In this document: positions 22,092 to 33,378 of the stretch, in pieces
How positions within the stretch are numbered: the first letter of the stretch is position 1
How the letters are laid out: each line of letters starts with the position of its first letter
NCBI RefSeq assembly: GCF_907165205.1
Contig: NC_058190.1
Coordinates: 46,178,116 to 46,242,115, forward strand
Direction: 5' to 3'
DNA from: Coccinella septempunctata
Taxonomy: Eukaryota; Arthropoda; Insecta; Coleoptera; Coccinellidae
Length of the DNA: 64,000 bases
Made by a program: the position numbers and the translations under genes
Notes under the pieces: generated by a model
Databases searched by the model: none
The model's input: the letters and a program-made list of their open reading frames with translations, nothing else
What the model was told of the DNA's origin: nothing

Positions 22092-22329
22092 TTTCATATT
22101 TTAGCCCTTTTTTAATACCTCTTTAGAATAACAAAACTATCAAAAATGTACATTCACTCAAGGTTTTAGCCAACTTTCACTCCTTCAAATTGTTCCATAT
22201 TGGAAATACTCAATGAAAACTGAAAACAGTCAACTTAGAAAGGCAATTACCTGGAGAGGAATTGGCAACAAAATTTACGTGAAAACCCATTGAAGAACAA
22301 TAGAGATTGCTTTTGTGGAAACATTTCTT

Positions 22330-22870
22330 GGAGAGTATTTGTCAAAATCGACCATTCAAAGCCGAGCCCCACCTCGCGGTAGGTATTCAAGGGTTGAAAT
22401 AGCGAAAAGACTAAAGAAAGGCCATCCTGTCATCTTATCGGATTCGGCGAGTTGTAAATCAATACCTCGCAGGCTCGTGAACGTGACTTCCAACCCTAAG
22501 CCCTTTATTCTCGAAATTTAGTCGAAAATTCTGTCGAACACCGGCTACGCACAGGGCAGATGGCGAGTTTCTTTATCTGCATGGACGTGGTCATACGCGG
22601 GTGGGTTGGGGGGCAATGGAGGCCTTAAAGAGTCGTGAAATTAACCGTTAAAGGATCCGATGGCGCCCTTGCGAGCTAACACGGGACCATAATAGGTTTT
22701 AGAGGGGCTCTTAAATCATCGCAGAGGCCTTTATTGATCACCGGTTCCAAATTATTGTTGTTTGGCATTATGGGGCCGCGAACGGATCTATTGTGAGAAC
22801 AGCGAGGTCCGGGTAAACACGAAGAAAGCGATTCAGGAATTTTTGGACTATACATCTTAAACCGTCATTA
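22330..22870. other. GC-rich unique island with Sox/homeodomain-like motifs
   Basis: Contains GGCCTTTATTGATCACCGG near 22729 and AAATTATTGTTGTTTGGCAT near 22750, both Sox/homeodomain-like, in GC-rich surroundings. No repeat and no good frame. Candidate conserved regulatory module. Confidence 0.35.
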
Positions 22871-23159
22871 GTTGATGCTGTATACGGAGTTGGGATGAAG
22901 TGAAGGAACCAAGTAAATATCTTTAAATAGGACGCTGTGTATGAAACGAAAACAATGACGCACGTGATGCCATATTTTTACTATTACTGTACTTCCAGTC
23001 TGACCAAAAAGAACCATAACTTTTCTGATTTAACTAGAACACCTTGTACATTTTGACATATTTCTAAACGCCTTGTCATTTATAATTGTTATTTGAGGTT
23101 ATGCCCTCACCCGAAAATCACTCCTAGAACCGCCAGTGCACTGCACTGCAAATAACATT

Positions 23160-23608
23160 TTTAGATTTATTACTAGAATAAGAGTAACTTGAGGAACTTC
23201 TATAAGACCGAACGGTTGTGCCGAGATGAATAAAATTCTCCGATTTTTTACTAGAAGAGTTGCTCTTTCAGTAAATGTATCACGTTTAGATCTACGATGA
23301 TTTTTCTGGAAGATAATACACTCGAAAGATGACCTTCGAAAAATTCCCAAAAAGTTGGGTAGAGTTAAAACTTCCTCAAGACCGAAGGGTTGTGCTGAGA
23401 TTAACGAAACTCTCAGATTTATTACTACAGGAGTTGCTCTTTCAGAATATGTATCACGTTTAGATCTGCGATAATTTTCCTGGAAGATAATCGACTCGAA
23501 AGATGACCTTCAAAAAAAAAAAGTTGGGTTCAGTTAAAACTTCGTTTTTACTAGCTCGTATAGTTCTCGAGGTAACCACACTAGACAACGAATTCTGCCC
23601 ACCCTGTA
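23160..23608. repeat. Two copies of the 174-bp repeat joined to a family A right terminus
   Basis: AGACCGAACGGTTGTGCCGA (about 23202) and AGACCGAAGGGTTGTGCTGA (about 23379) are the same unit that forms the array at 32.1-33.4 kb, with ATGTATCACGTTTAGATCT, TTTCCTGGAAGATAA and CGAAAGATGACCTTC in each. The second copy runs into TAGACAACGAATTCTGCCCA and CCCTGTA at 23608, the end of family A. The satellite unit is thus physically associated with a TIR element here. Confidence 0.75.
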
Positions 23609-23619
23609 CATCGTCCAAA

Positions 23620-24070
23620 AATTTTCCTCTACTGACCCGACGTTGTCAACCGATGCCGTCGACGTTTAATCATCCGTACCGTAAAAAATCCGCAAGGATG
23701 GATTTCACCTACCCCACCGCCGTTCGTGAAGAATTTTCAATAGACTCGCGTCGTAGACAAGAGACAACCCTTCGTCTCCGTCCGTTTTTCGACCTGAGGG
23801 CGAGGGATGCAGTTTTTACACGGGGCGGATTTACGGCAGCGTCATTGTCGCGACATCAGCGGCTAGGCCGCTTCCCAGGCCGGTCCCGAAACGCACGGCA
23901 ACAAAAAACGCCGCCTTTGTTGGCGCTGATCAACGGAACGGGGTCGATTTTAACGAACACAGAATAGCGGCGTGGAGATCGAATCGAGGGCAAGATGTTC
24001 CCGGGCCTGGGAATTGCCCATTAACGGTGTATTCTAACTCGCGATTGCTTGGGAAGGTCTGGAGCGCGAG
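23620..24070. other. GC-rich island
   Basis: Starts directly after the family A terminus. The 154-codon plus frame 23503-23967 runs from repeat into island and is not a gene: its first 35 codons translate the mobile element. No family recognised in the remainder. Confidence 0.35.
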
Positions 24071-24189
24071 GAAAGAAGAAGATTTTGATTCTTGTCTTTG
24101 TTTCATGACAATTTCCGATCAACAGACAGTTCTGTTCTGATTTTTTTGTATAAAACCACCCTATATTACGAAAGCGCTGAAGGGCCACA

Positions 24190-25235
24190 CAAAAAAAAAT
24201 CCAAATGTATAATTCCGACTTGCAAGTCGGAATTCTGAGTTACAAGTCGGAATTCTGAGTTACAAGTCGAAATTCTGAGTTACAAGTCGGAATTCTGAGT
24301 TACAAGTCGGAATTCTGAGATACAAGTCAGAATTCCTATACTCTTAAGTCGGAATTCTGAGATACAAGTCGGAATTCCTACTTGCCAGTCGGAATTCTGA
24401 GTAACAAGTCGGAATTCTGAGATACAAGTCAGAATTTTGAGATGCAAGACAGTAGTGGGGCTAGAATTGGTCGAATGACATTTGCTTTGTTGCATTCGAT
24501 TGTTGCCGAATCATGTGAGCAAAATGCCCTCATTTTGTCATATGTATAGGCACATTTGGACCCTTAACCTACGCCTACCCTATCTCTTATCTTTCAAAAG
24601 TTTGAACGGACGTTATTGATTCTGACAAGCTGACAGAGCTTCTGAGGGGTTCGTCGTTACCTACGGGGAATCAGGATAATCTGATAATATATAATATATC
24701 TGTAGTATCCATTTGCTCGTAAGGTCACAATAAGTCGATCGTTTCTTCATGTTTTGACACGATTTCCGAAGGCCTCTCGCGAGCACTTTATAGGGATTAC
24801 TAAGGACTAACGGCCAGTTTCATAATCAAACTTGAAGCCCCTTCAATTTTAAAGCTTTTCTTCAACCCTACTGAAAAAGACACTAAACGAAACTTAAAGT
24901 GACTTTGAACTTGATTATGAAACTGGATGTAGGAATTTCGATAAAGTTACTCCAAGTGCTTTCACAAGCACTGAGCACTTAGCTATGGTGCAACCGAAGA
25001 GAAAAATATCATTTCATTCATCCAAAATTCCTCCAAGAAGCCAAAAACACATTTACTGATAAAATGCGAAAAAACAAAAGTCATTAGACCTATTTTAGCC
25101 CCCCTCCTGCCTTGCATCTCAAAATACCGACTTACAAATTCGGAATTCCCACTTGTATCTCAGAATTCCGACTTGTAACTCAGAATTCCGACTTGTATCT
25201 CAGAATTCGGAGTTGCAAGTCAGAATTCTGACTTT
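24190..25235. mobile_element. Element with inverted arrays of a 20-bp satellite at both ends, copy 1
   Basis: Left array 24209-24440: about eleven units of TACAAGTCGGAATTCTGAGT. Right array about 25112-25235: five to six units in reverse orientation (CTCAGAATTCCGACTTGTAT). The core between includes TTAACCTACGCCTACCCTAT and CATTAGACCTATTTTAGCCC, both recurring in the same order at 61.9-62.5 kb between the same satellite. Two copies of arrays plus core argue for one mobile unit with satellite-like inverted ends. The transposition mechanism is unknown and no transposase is visible. Confidence 0.65.
24820..24926. mobile_element. About 107-bp hairpin MITE nested in the satellite-flanked element
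   Basis: CCAGTTTCATAATCAAACTT near 24822 pairs with GAACTTGATTATGAAACTGG ending near 24924. The arms continue to pair loosely inward. It is absent from the other copy of the core, so it is a later insertion. Confidence 0.6.
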
Positions 25236-25393
25236 GTTTTTCAAGGGGTGGCACATCTCATTATGGAAATTTTAAATCGATATATCTTTTTATCAGGGCT
25301 GAATCGGAAAAAATGTTATAGGAAAAAAATGTTTCTTTTTACCTCAAGAATCTACTGTTAAGATATTTGTACGAGTCAAAGATTCACCCTGTA
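25231..25393. mobile_element. Foldback element, family B, copy 3, right end only
   Basis: GGGTGGCACATCTCATTATG, AAAAATGTTTCTTTTTACCT, and CGAGTCAAAGATTCACCCTG then TA at 25392-25393. It adjoins the right satellite array, so one truncated the other. Confidence 0.65.
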
Positions 25394-25499
25394 TATTATG
25401 ACGTTAATTTGACAGCCGAGATAAACTGAAAAATGACGATGATGATATCTATCAAATGATGAGCTAGCTTTTAGTTTTAGAGATCACAAATAGTCCTTC

Positions 25500-25995
25500 T
25501 TCGTCCACCTTCCTAACGCCCATTCGCGATAACGCAGACAAATTTTCACATTTTTTTTCGGGACGATCGATTCAACTTTTCGGCGGGATAATTGGACCAT
25601 CGGAAAAAAAGAGAACTCGCCCGAAATCCCCATGGAGACACCGGGACGGACGGTCAGATGCGAAACGCTCGCATGTTCCGAGGGGGAGGGCCGCCCTTCC
25701 TAGGGCGGCGAATTTCCTTAATCCTCTAACGGACGCCACGTCGCGTGATCCACGGGAAATGAAGGTTCGCGGGTCGCATCGGGAGAGAGTCCCCCCCAAC
25801 CCCCGCGCCTTCCCTCCCCCGCAGCTCGCAACCCCCGTCGGCGGATCTCCTACGAATTTATTTCCTTTCGCCGTTCAGGTTCGTCTGGAAGTTTTCCCTT
25901 GGTCGATAAGGGACGGGGAAATCTTCTACGTGTGACGGGCGAGAGCCTTGGCCGAGGAAATCCTTAAAACCGCCTCTTAGCGCTGTGCGGATGAA
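25500..25995. other. GC-rich island
   Basis: Very GC-rich between 25620 and 25830 (C runs on the plus strand), sharply bounded. A 75-codon minus frame is unremarkable. It resembles a CpG island in composition, but insects rarely use these as promoters. Confidence 0.35.
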
Positions 25996-26160
25996 GCTAC
26001 GCGAAATTACACTGCTAGTCGAAAGTTAAGAATATTGATGTTTTCCGAAGATGAATATTTTCTGTAACTCAATAACTACATAAACTTATAACGATTATAG
26101 AATCGTCTTATGATCCTTCGTGAAGCACTTTTTTTCACCCTAAATTGCACGATACAACAA

Positions 26161-26420
26161 TTGAGGGGTTCAGAGCTGAAGTGAACCAAGTCCATTCAGC
26201 CTAGTTTTGAGATGAATAACTTAGGAGTTGTTTATCACCAATTATTTCAAAAGTGACTTCTTTAGATCTTAAAAGGTTAGAATGTAAGCATATGCTTACA
26301 CAAGAATAATAATAAATAAAGAAGTCACTTTTGAATTAATTGGTGATAAACAACTTCTAAGCCATTCATCTCAAAATTAGGCTAAATGGACTTGCTTCAC
26401 TTCAGCTCTGAACCTCTCAA
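26161..26420. mobile_element. Foldback MITE, family E (260 bp)
   Basis: TTGAGGGGTTCAGAGCTGAA at the left pairs with TTCAGCTCTGAACCTCTCAA at the right. The arms extend about 110 bp each (TTGTTTATCACCAATTATTT versus AATTAATTGGTGATAAACAA). The centre holds the palindrome GTAAGCATATGCTTAC. No coding content. Confidence 0.8.
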
Positions 26421-26423
26421 TTA

Positions 26424-26945
26424 TGATTCTCCCAAAAGTGACCTGATGCATCTAATCCGATGAACTTGGTACTGAACCAGCCATATGTTTATGTTTTGTT
26501 TCGTTTTTGCGATGCCGCAAAAAATTAAAATGAAATTTTGTCGAACTTCTTGGGGTTGTTACAATTCGACAATCCTAAGTTTCCATTTTCATTACCACGT
26601 AAATACCGAACGAGCCAATATGCTAAACGAATCGAGATAGTCGAATCAGGAGATAAGTTTTTTCCCACTGCTTTGCGATAATTCAGCTAACAAACGGTCT
26701 AGAGTCGTATTAGTATCTATTTCATTTTCAATTTTTTTCAACTTTGTCATTTTGAAAGTTTTGCATTGGTGATTTTTGGTGAAACGCTTCATTTTGACCA
26801 GTTCTACCTTTATTGTGGAACTCTTTATTGCTTCAAAATAAGTTTCATACATTTTTACAGTAATTGTGCAAATGGTGGACATATCGCCATGCAATTTCTT
26901 CCTTCTATTGAAAAAACACCTCACCTTCAAATACACCCTGTACAT
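26424..26945 (+). mobile_element. Dispersed element F, copy 1, possible decayed THAP-type start
   Basis: AAAAGTGACCTGATGCATCT, CCAGCCATATGTTT and TTTTGTTTCGTTTTT recur in the same order at 44222-44310, as do CATTTTGACCAGTTCTACCT (26791) and a right end CACCTTCAAATACACCCTGT (44.4 kb: CACCTTTGAAAACACCCT). After the shared leader both copies have ATGAAATTTTGTCG. In this one the frame continues MKFCRTSWGCYNSTILSFHF, whose C-x5-C-...-SFHF faintly recalls a THAP DNA-binding domain. That is weak and the frame soon stops. Confidence 0.5.
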
Positions 26946-27227
26946 CAAAAAATTGTGTTGTAAATTGTGAGGATCAAGACGTGAAAAGGAGCTGACGCGG
27001 AAATTTGAATGAGATCTAGTGAGAAAGTCAAAGACTCGAGCATTGGATCGGTAGCAGAAGGATATCCGCAATAAATTCGAGAAGTGGCAGTCTGCTTCTT
27101 TCTTTGAAAGCATAGAATTTGAAGGAATTCGCGTTATGAGTTGACATGGATGATAATCGGTTACGCTTTCTAAAAGACGTGAAGATTGCTCCATAACATC
27201 ACATAGGCGTAACGTTCGACTGGACAT
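26646..27227 (-). other. Longest open frame in the window (193 codons), not recognised
   Basis: Basic, Lys/Ser-rich translation (ending ELSQSSGKKLIS) that crosses the CACCCTGTA terminus of element F at about 26940. It is therefore partly a translation of repeat DNA antisense to that element. The C-terminal part (KMTKLKKIENEIDTNTTLD) could form a coiled coil. I find no family, no upstream exon signal and no reason to call it a gene. Confidence 0.15.
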
Positions 27228-27519
27228 TCGCGATTGGAAATGACCAGTGGCGCACCATCCAAGGTTTTTTTTTCGATTTCAACCGATTTTTACCGGGATT
27301 ATTTCAGAGGGAATGAAGCATAAATATTGCATGAACATCGGTATTTCTGCGAGCATATTTTAAAGAAGATTTTTGACGGATTCTCGTCTTTTGTTCTTCA
27401 CTAGGGGATCCGGCTGTACCTATAAGTATTCAAATCAGTGGCTATGCTGAATTTATATGATTTTTCAGTTCGATGAGGTCCATTTGCCAAGCAGGTGTAT
27501 CTACCGAATCATATAACGC
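26946..27519. other. Intergenic, with an isolated hAT-like end
   Basis: ACCAGTGGCGCACCATCC at about 27242 is an isolated CAGTGGCG-type end. Otherwise nothing recognised. Confidence 0.35.
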
Positions 27520-27521
27520 AG

Positions 27522-27600
27522 TGGCGTACCCAGAATGATATTATGAGGGGCACACATAGGTTATAAAGGGGGAAGTGGGCTTTTTTAAGGTCTCAGCATA
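27522..27600 (+). mobile_element. Isolated hAT-type left end
   Basis: CAGTGGCGTACCCAGAATGA is a typical hAT terminal sequence, followed by a G-rich subterminal stretch. No matching right end was found nearby, so this is a truncated relic. A lone opposite end ATACGCCACTGG lies at about 30735 with no evident link. Confidence 0.4.
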
Positions 27601-27809
27601 GTAAAATCAGTTAGCTTCAGCCGGGTTTATGAATAGTTATCAGACCATTTTTGCTCAGGTGCAAATTCTGTGGCATATTATCAACATGATAATAATATAA
27701 TATAATGATCCTTCCGGTGTATACCCCGGAGAAGGCAGAAAACGTCGTCCGCAGAATTTCCGTCAGGTTCGAGAACATTGTTTTCCTTTGATGAGATTTT
27801 TTCTCGGCT

Positions 27810-28015
27810 GTGTTCACATCATTGGGTGCCGTAGATACGCGATGCGCTCGAAATTCTCTGCTACGCCGACCACGGATCGTTGGGGCCCTTTACCTGATGG
27901 GTGACAGCGCTGGTTCGCGACGGCAGGAAGGTACGGGCACCGGCCAATACTCGGGCGTCGGCCAACTGGGCGCATCTGCTCGAGAGTCGGCGGATCTTAT
28001 ATTAATAGTTGCGAA
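27810..28015. other. GC-rich unique island
   Basis: About 200 bp, high GC with CGG/GCG-rich text, no repeat. Overlapping 65-73 codon frames on both strands are attributable to composition. Confidence 0.3.
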
Positions 28016-28349
28016 AAATTTTAAGGGGTGATTCCTTGTCAAAAATAGCTTGGGTCTTCCATATATGATTTCTTTTTTGAGCAGCAACTGCTTAGATACA
28101 GCTCCCTGAAGATGGCACGTGGAAAATAATGGCAGAAAACTGACACAAAAAAAATTGGTCAGATATTCTATGGAAGAGAGAAGGTAATTTCAAAGAAATT
28201 TGGTGGTGTTCTTTTTTACGTACGGGCCACCATTCACTGTTGGTTAAAATAAACAGTGCTGTGCCTAAGGTGGCGTAAGGACACAGTAACAAAGCCACAA
28301 AGAACACAACTGATTGTCCGAACTCTTCAAGCTCACGGTGCTTCTAGGG

Positions 28350-29040
28350 CACCTACGGAGAATCATGATAATAGGATATGAATTGTATGGTAACATCACT
28401 AAATTGATTTGAAATTACAATGGGTAGAAAATAACAAAGTGACTTTACTATGGGTACCAGGGCAGTATGGTGTTGAAGGAAACGAGAAAGCCGATGAACT
28501 TGCAAAAAGAACATTAGGGCTAATACATGCTGGACCTGAGCCTTTCTGTGGGCTTAGAAAATACTAATATAGCGGTCCAAGAATGGGAGTTGAACAACAG
28601 AATAACCCTCTGGAAAAACACTCCTGGATTTAGTCAGTCAAAGGAATTCATGATGATTTCACCGACCTACACCAGAAAACTGCTAAAGCTGTCACGAGCT
28701 GAGCTTCGGATGATGGTGGGACTGCTGACAGGGTGAGTCAGCAGATGAGATTTGTATGCTCTGTGGATCAGAAGCAGAAACATCTGAACACATGGTATGC
28801 AAGTGTCCAGAGCTGGCGGGCCTAAGAACTACTCATATGGGGAAACCGGTACTGGATACTCACAAGGTAACGGCTAAGGCCCCTTAGGATGTTGTCAGTT
28901 TTATCAACACCATTGACGACCTCCTTGGGTTCCTATGAATGAGTAGGGTAGAGAACAAAAGATCTACATGGTCGCAGTTCCCGAAAGGCTAATCAAGTCA
29001 CAACAACCCGGTTCAAATAATAATAAATAATAAGGGTAGA
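28350..29040 (+). pseudogene. Decayed I/R1-type LINE: RNase H end, zinc knuckle and TAA-rich tail
   Basis: From about 28420 the frame reads NNKVTLLWVPGQYGVEGNEK and ADELAKRTLG, the RNase H segment WVPGHxGxxGNExAD (His of the usual PGHSG replaced by Gln), then AGPEPFCGLRK. After a frameshift CMLCGSEAETSEHMVCKC (about 28757-28810) supplies the CxxC...HxxxxC knuckle. The element ends in AAATAATAATAAATAATAAG (about 29014), the TAA-type tail seen in I-group LINEs. It is the same superfamily as the piece at 101-1110, but this copy preserves the true 3' end. It is 5'-truncated and inactive. Confidence 0.85.
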
Positions 29041-29204
29041 AAAAGCCACCCCCTAAAATTCAAAACTTTTAATATAATCGCATTGAAATGTAATTCTCCA
29101 TAGCTTTATACACTTGATTCATTTTGCAGAAATAAGATGTCTTGCAATTTTGCTAGGAGTACCTGATTCTAAGAACTGAGCTTGTTCCAATACGCTCCTG
29201 ATAA

Positions 29205-29601
29205 ATTAAGCCAAAACAGCAGCCCTTGTTTTCAGCACAGATAAATCTCGTAAAGAGGTAGATAATATCATTGAACTTGGAGATAAAGTTGTAGTTTTTG
29301 AAGACTCAACCAAATTTAGGTTGTTGTTGATAAATTTCTGAAATGGCATGATCATATTGAGTATTTATCTCTCAAACTGAATAAAATCAGCTTTGGAATA
29401 AGAGTCTGTGCAAAACATCAAAATGAAAGTAGTTTACGAATGATGTATTTCGCTAATCTGGAGTCTATAATGAGATATGGAGTATTTTTTTGGGGAATCA
29501 CTTCAACAGTAGATTCTGTCTTCAAAAGGCAGAAAAAAATTGTTAGAGTATCATTGATACCACGGGTCAACACCAAATTTGACTTTAACTGCAAAGCATA
29601 A
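29205..29601 (+). pseudogene. Decayed Jockey-like LINE reverse-transcriptase fragment
   Basis: Frame from 29329 to a stop at 29599: DKFLKWHDHIEYLSLKLNKI, SFGIRVCAKHQNESSLRMMY, FANLESIMRYGVFFWGITS and VDSVFKRQKKIVRVS. This matches the LD..L.W..HI..L..KL and YF...ES..RYG..FWG blocks downstream of the catalytic palm in Jockey/BS-type LINEs. In another frame upstream, GDKVVVFEDSTKFRLLL supplies the preceding strand, so a frameshift lies near 29325. No catalytic residues remain. It is a different lineage from the LINE just upstream. Confidence 0.8.
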
Positions 29602-30199
29602 AATTTCGATAGTTTAGATCCTAATTAGACGAAAAAAAAAAATATGGCATAAAAAAGTTTGCTTCTGTGTTTAGGAGACTGATTCAACGATAGCATTTAC
29701 AATAAAAACAAGCAACATGTGGAGCCTATGGCTTGTCTTGATTCCAAACAGGAAAGTCAAAATATGCTTCATAGGCTTCAGAGAGAACGTGAAATGTATT
29801 TAATTCGTATTTCACGTCACGAATATGTAATAATAAATTGACCACATATAAAACAAAATGCATCAGCATCGTATTTACACTTTCTTGACGATATTTGAAA
29901 TTTGTCTGGGCTAGTAAACAACACCTGATCATTGTTTATGACTCGAGTACCCTCTAGCGGCACCTTGTAAATGTAAACACCCCACTCTCATCGGACGGTC
30001 TTTTTGAATTATTAAAATTATAAAAAAAATGAAGAACGACTATTAATACTATAACTATCACAAAAGCAAACTTTATACCAAAAAAAGGTATTTTCTTTTC
30101 GTTTTTGTGCATAATTAACCGAAAAATCCTAGTATTATATAAACGTTAGGACAAAGAACAAAAATTTTTTTGTAGAGTCGTGTACTCTTTGCTGGAACA
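29602..30199. other. No recognised feature
   Basis: AT-rich with A/T homopolymers. GGTACTTTTTTTGG-like text near 30080 has no partner. No frame of interest. Confidence 0.35.
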
Positions 30200-30600
30200 T
30201 TCCATCCTAGGTTCGGGTGGTTAACCGTTGACCGGTTGGCATTGTCCAAGGGTCCGACCGGAAGGTACGGCAGCTCGGAGCGCTAATGACGAAGATTCGC
30301 AACGCAGGTTCCCACCGGGCTGGCCCCCCCAGGCCCCTCGGGAACCCATATCGATCGGCGGCATGTTCGCGTATACACACACACATTGTTCCGAAATACA
30401 AACGCATCGGCGGCAGTTTGTACCATATCCACCAACCCGATACTATAATTTCTCCACCATGGCCGTAATTGCCATCCGTTCCATGGGAACAATTGATTGG
30501 CCCGTTCGTGATTTCTGCGAGGAGTGGGCTGGATGCGTCCCAGAAGCCACTGGAGCTTTCCAAAAGCGTTTTTCACCGATGTAACGCATCACCCGATAAG
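30200..30600. other. GC-rich island, open on both strands
   Basis: Frames of 118 codons (30228-30584 plus, 30207-30563 minus) and 97 codons (minus) overlap, which marks a stop-poor composition rather than a gene. Contains ACACACACA at 30376 and CCATTGGAACA-type boxes near 30480. The sequence is otherwise unique. No family recognised in any frame. Confidence 0.35.
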
Positions 30601-32099
30601 TCGAGGGTCTGGCTAAGAAAAAAGGATTTTTTTAGAAATTTTACTTCATTCATCAACTCTCCTTCAATTCTGATACATTGGTTCAACGCTCTTCTTGTTA
30701 AATATTGAATTGATGTGGCCGATTGGCAATTTCAAACAAGCGATACGCCACTGGTGCCAATTTTTGTGAATAATAAGTTAGTAGACAATGTAGTTTCAAT
30801 GAGAGTTTTCATATCAATCTGTGGAAAATATCTTTATCTATCTCGTAATAACGTGAAAAGCTCAGTGAAATTATAATAATTTGGATCCTTAGAGCAATAC
30901 GACTTGCTCGTGAAAGCGTCAGTTTTTACTATTTTCCACGTTGAAATGGGCATTTAATCAATGTTTAAGGATATATGAGTCCTGTCCTTATGGCATGGTA
31001 CAGTTTATGTACATTTCCTATTAGTAACGAAGAATAGGAGGATGGATATATATATATATATACAGGTTATAAAACCTGAAAATGAAAGTATTTGCCCAAT
31101 CTCCAGAGAGGTCTTTTTCTTCCTAGTTAGTTGACATACATATGAGTCTACTGACGATTCATCACCATGTCGCTGCAATCTATATTTGAATTCCCAATAC
31201 TTGAAGAAATTTAACTGAAATTCAATTTCTAATTTGTTTCTCACTTTTTTCTATGGACTATATCGGTTAAGTACAGAGTCAACTTCGAGAAGGATTTTTA
31301 AAAATACGATTAGTTACCTACAAATCTTGAAAATTTCCCACCCTTATGTTGAGCCAACTTTTTGTGTCTAATAGGGGACAATTTGTCAGCCGGCTTAATC
31401 ACATTCTGATTGCTCGATGAAGCGTTCAACAACCGCTTGTTCGTCAGATAAATCATTCGGTTCTTTTCTAATGAAACTCATTTGAAACCAACACTAGTCA
31501 CCATCAATCAGTTGGGAGTTGATGAGTTTCTTAACCTTCAACTTACCCTTGAATTGAAAAGAGCATTTTATCTAAGACGAATTTAATCTCACAATCTGAG
31601 GAGACTTTCTTTTTTAAAGATTCTAAAATCATTTCTGAATAGACTGCTATAATTGGACAGGATAAATTGAAAATATGATCAAAAAGCTATTTTGATGTAG
31701 AAGAGGCTCTAGCTCTCGGACCTATGTTGAAGTTTTCTTTATATTTTGACTTCTAGAATAACCTCCTGAAACATATGAACGTTTTATCCGCACACCCTGT
31801 ATTTCGGGCAGGTGGTAAAGAATGTATCTGGTATTTTTGCTTTGCCAACAAATTAATTGAAACGTTAACGACCGTGTGGACCACAAGGCTGGTAATTTTG
31901 TCACGCGCCTTCAATTAACATGCAAATTGGTCTTCGGTCTTGGATGGCACGGCAGATACTTGGAGATATGACCCGGCAAACGATACGTGGCACCCTCAAT
32001 AAGTTGTTGTTGGACGCAGAATTCGCTATCTGCAAGAACCTTCTGGGGTCAAAGAGTTATGATCCTGGTCACTACCAGCCCTTCAAAATATTGTTACAG
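30601..32099. other. AT-rich stretch with a TA microsatellite
   Basis: TA dinucleotide run at about 31046-31063. ACACCCTGTATTTCGGG at about 31792 is an isolated CACCCTGTA-type end. The 185 bases before the satellite array (31910-32095) are GC-richer and unassigned. Confidence 0.4.
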
Positions 32100-33378
32100 A
32101 TAAAACTTCCTCAAGATCGAAAGGTTATGCCGAGATAGATGAAATTCTCAGATTTGTTACTAGAAGAGGTGCTCTTTCGGAATATGTATCACGTTTAAAT
32201 CAACGATAATTTTCCTGGAAGATAAATCACTCTAAAGATGACCTTCGAAAAATTGCCAAAAAGTTGGGTTCAGTTAAAACTTCCTCAAGATCGAACGGTT
32301 ATGCCGAGATGGGTGAAATTCTCAGATTTGTTACTAGAAGAGTTGCTCTCTCAGAATATGTATCACGTTTAAATCAACGATAATTTTCCTGGAAGATAAA
32401 TCACTCTAAAGATGACCTTCGAAAAATTGCCAAAAAGTTGGGTTCAGTTAAAACTTCCTCAAGATCGAACGGTTATGCCGAGATGGGTGAAATTCTCAGA
32501 TTTGTTACTAGAAGAGTTGCTCTCTCAGAATATGTATCACGTTTAAATCAACGATAATTTTCCTGGAAGATAAATCACTCTAAAGATGACCTTCGAAAAA
32601 TTGCCAAAAAGTTGGGTTCAGTTAAAACTTCCTCAAGATCGAACGGTTATGCCGAGATGGATGAAATTCTCAGATTTATTACTAGAAGAGCTACTCTTTC
32701 AGAATACGTATCACGTTGGGATCTACGATAATTTTCCTGGAAGATAAATTACTCGCAAATTAACCTTCGAAAAATTCTCAAAAAGTTGGGTTCAGTTTAA
32801 ACTTCTTCAAGACCGAACGGTTGTGCAGAACTGGATGAAATTCTCAGATTTATTACTAGAAGAGTTGCTCTTTCAGAATATGTATCAAGTTTGGATAATT
32901 TTCCTGGAAGATTAATCGACTCGAAAGATGACCTTCGAAAAATTCCCAAAAAATTTGGTTCAGTTAAAACATCCTCAAAACCGAATGGTTGTGCTGAAAT
33001 GGATGAAGTTCTCAGATTTATTACTAAAAGAGTTGCTCTTTCAGAATATGTATCACGTTTAGATCTGCGATATTTTTCCTGGAAGATAAATTACTCTAAA
33101 GATGACTTTCGAAAAATTCCCAAAAAGTTGGGTTCAGTTAAAACTTCCTCAAGACCGAACGGTTGTGCCGAAATGAATGAAATTCTCAGACTTATTACTA
33201 GAAGAGTTGCTCTTTCAGAATATGTATCAAGTTTAGATCTACGATAATTTTCCTGGAAGATTAATCGACTCGAAAGATGACCTTCGAAAAATTCCCAAAA
33301 AATTGGGTTCAGTTAAAATTTCCTCAAACCGAATGGTTGTGCTGAAATGGATGAAGTTCTCAGATTCATTACTAGAAA
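32100..33378 (+). repeat. 174-bp satellite array, about 7.3 copies
   Basis: The marker TCAAGA(T/C)CGAACGGTT falls at about 32111, 32285, 32459, 32633, 32807, 32975, 33149 and 33324, a 174-bp period with one 6-bp deletion. Units 2 and 3 are nearly identical; later units diverge towards the right edge. 174 is 58 codons, so a frame runs in phase through all units (KIPKKLGSVKTSSRPNGCAE, LITRRVALSEYVS), interrupted once per unit at CGATAATTTTCC (Arg-stop) except where the unit at 33070 reads CGATATTTTTCC. The same unit occurs twice at 23.2-23.5 kb beside a transposon terminus. Confidence 0.9.
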
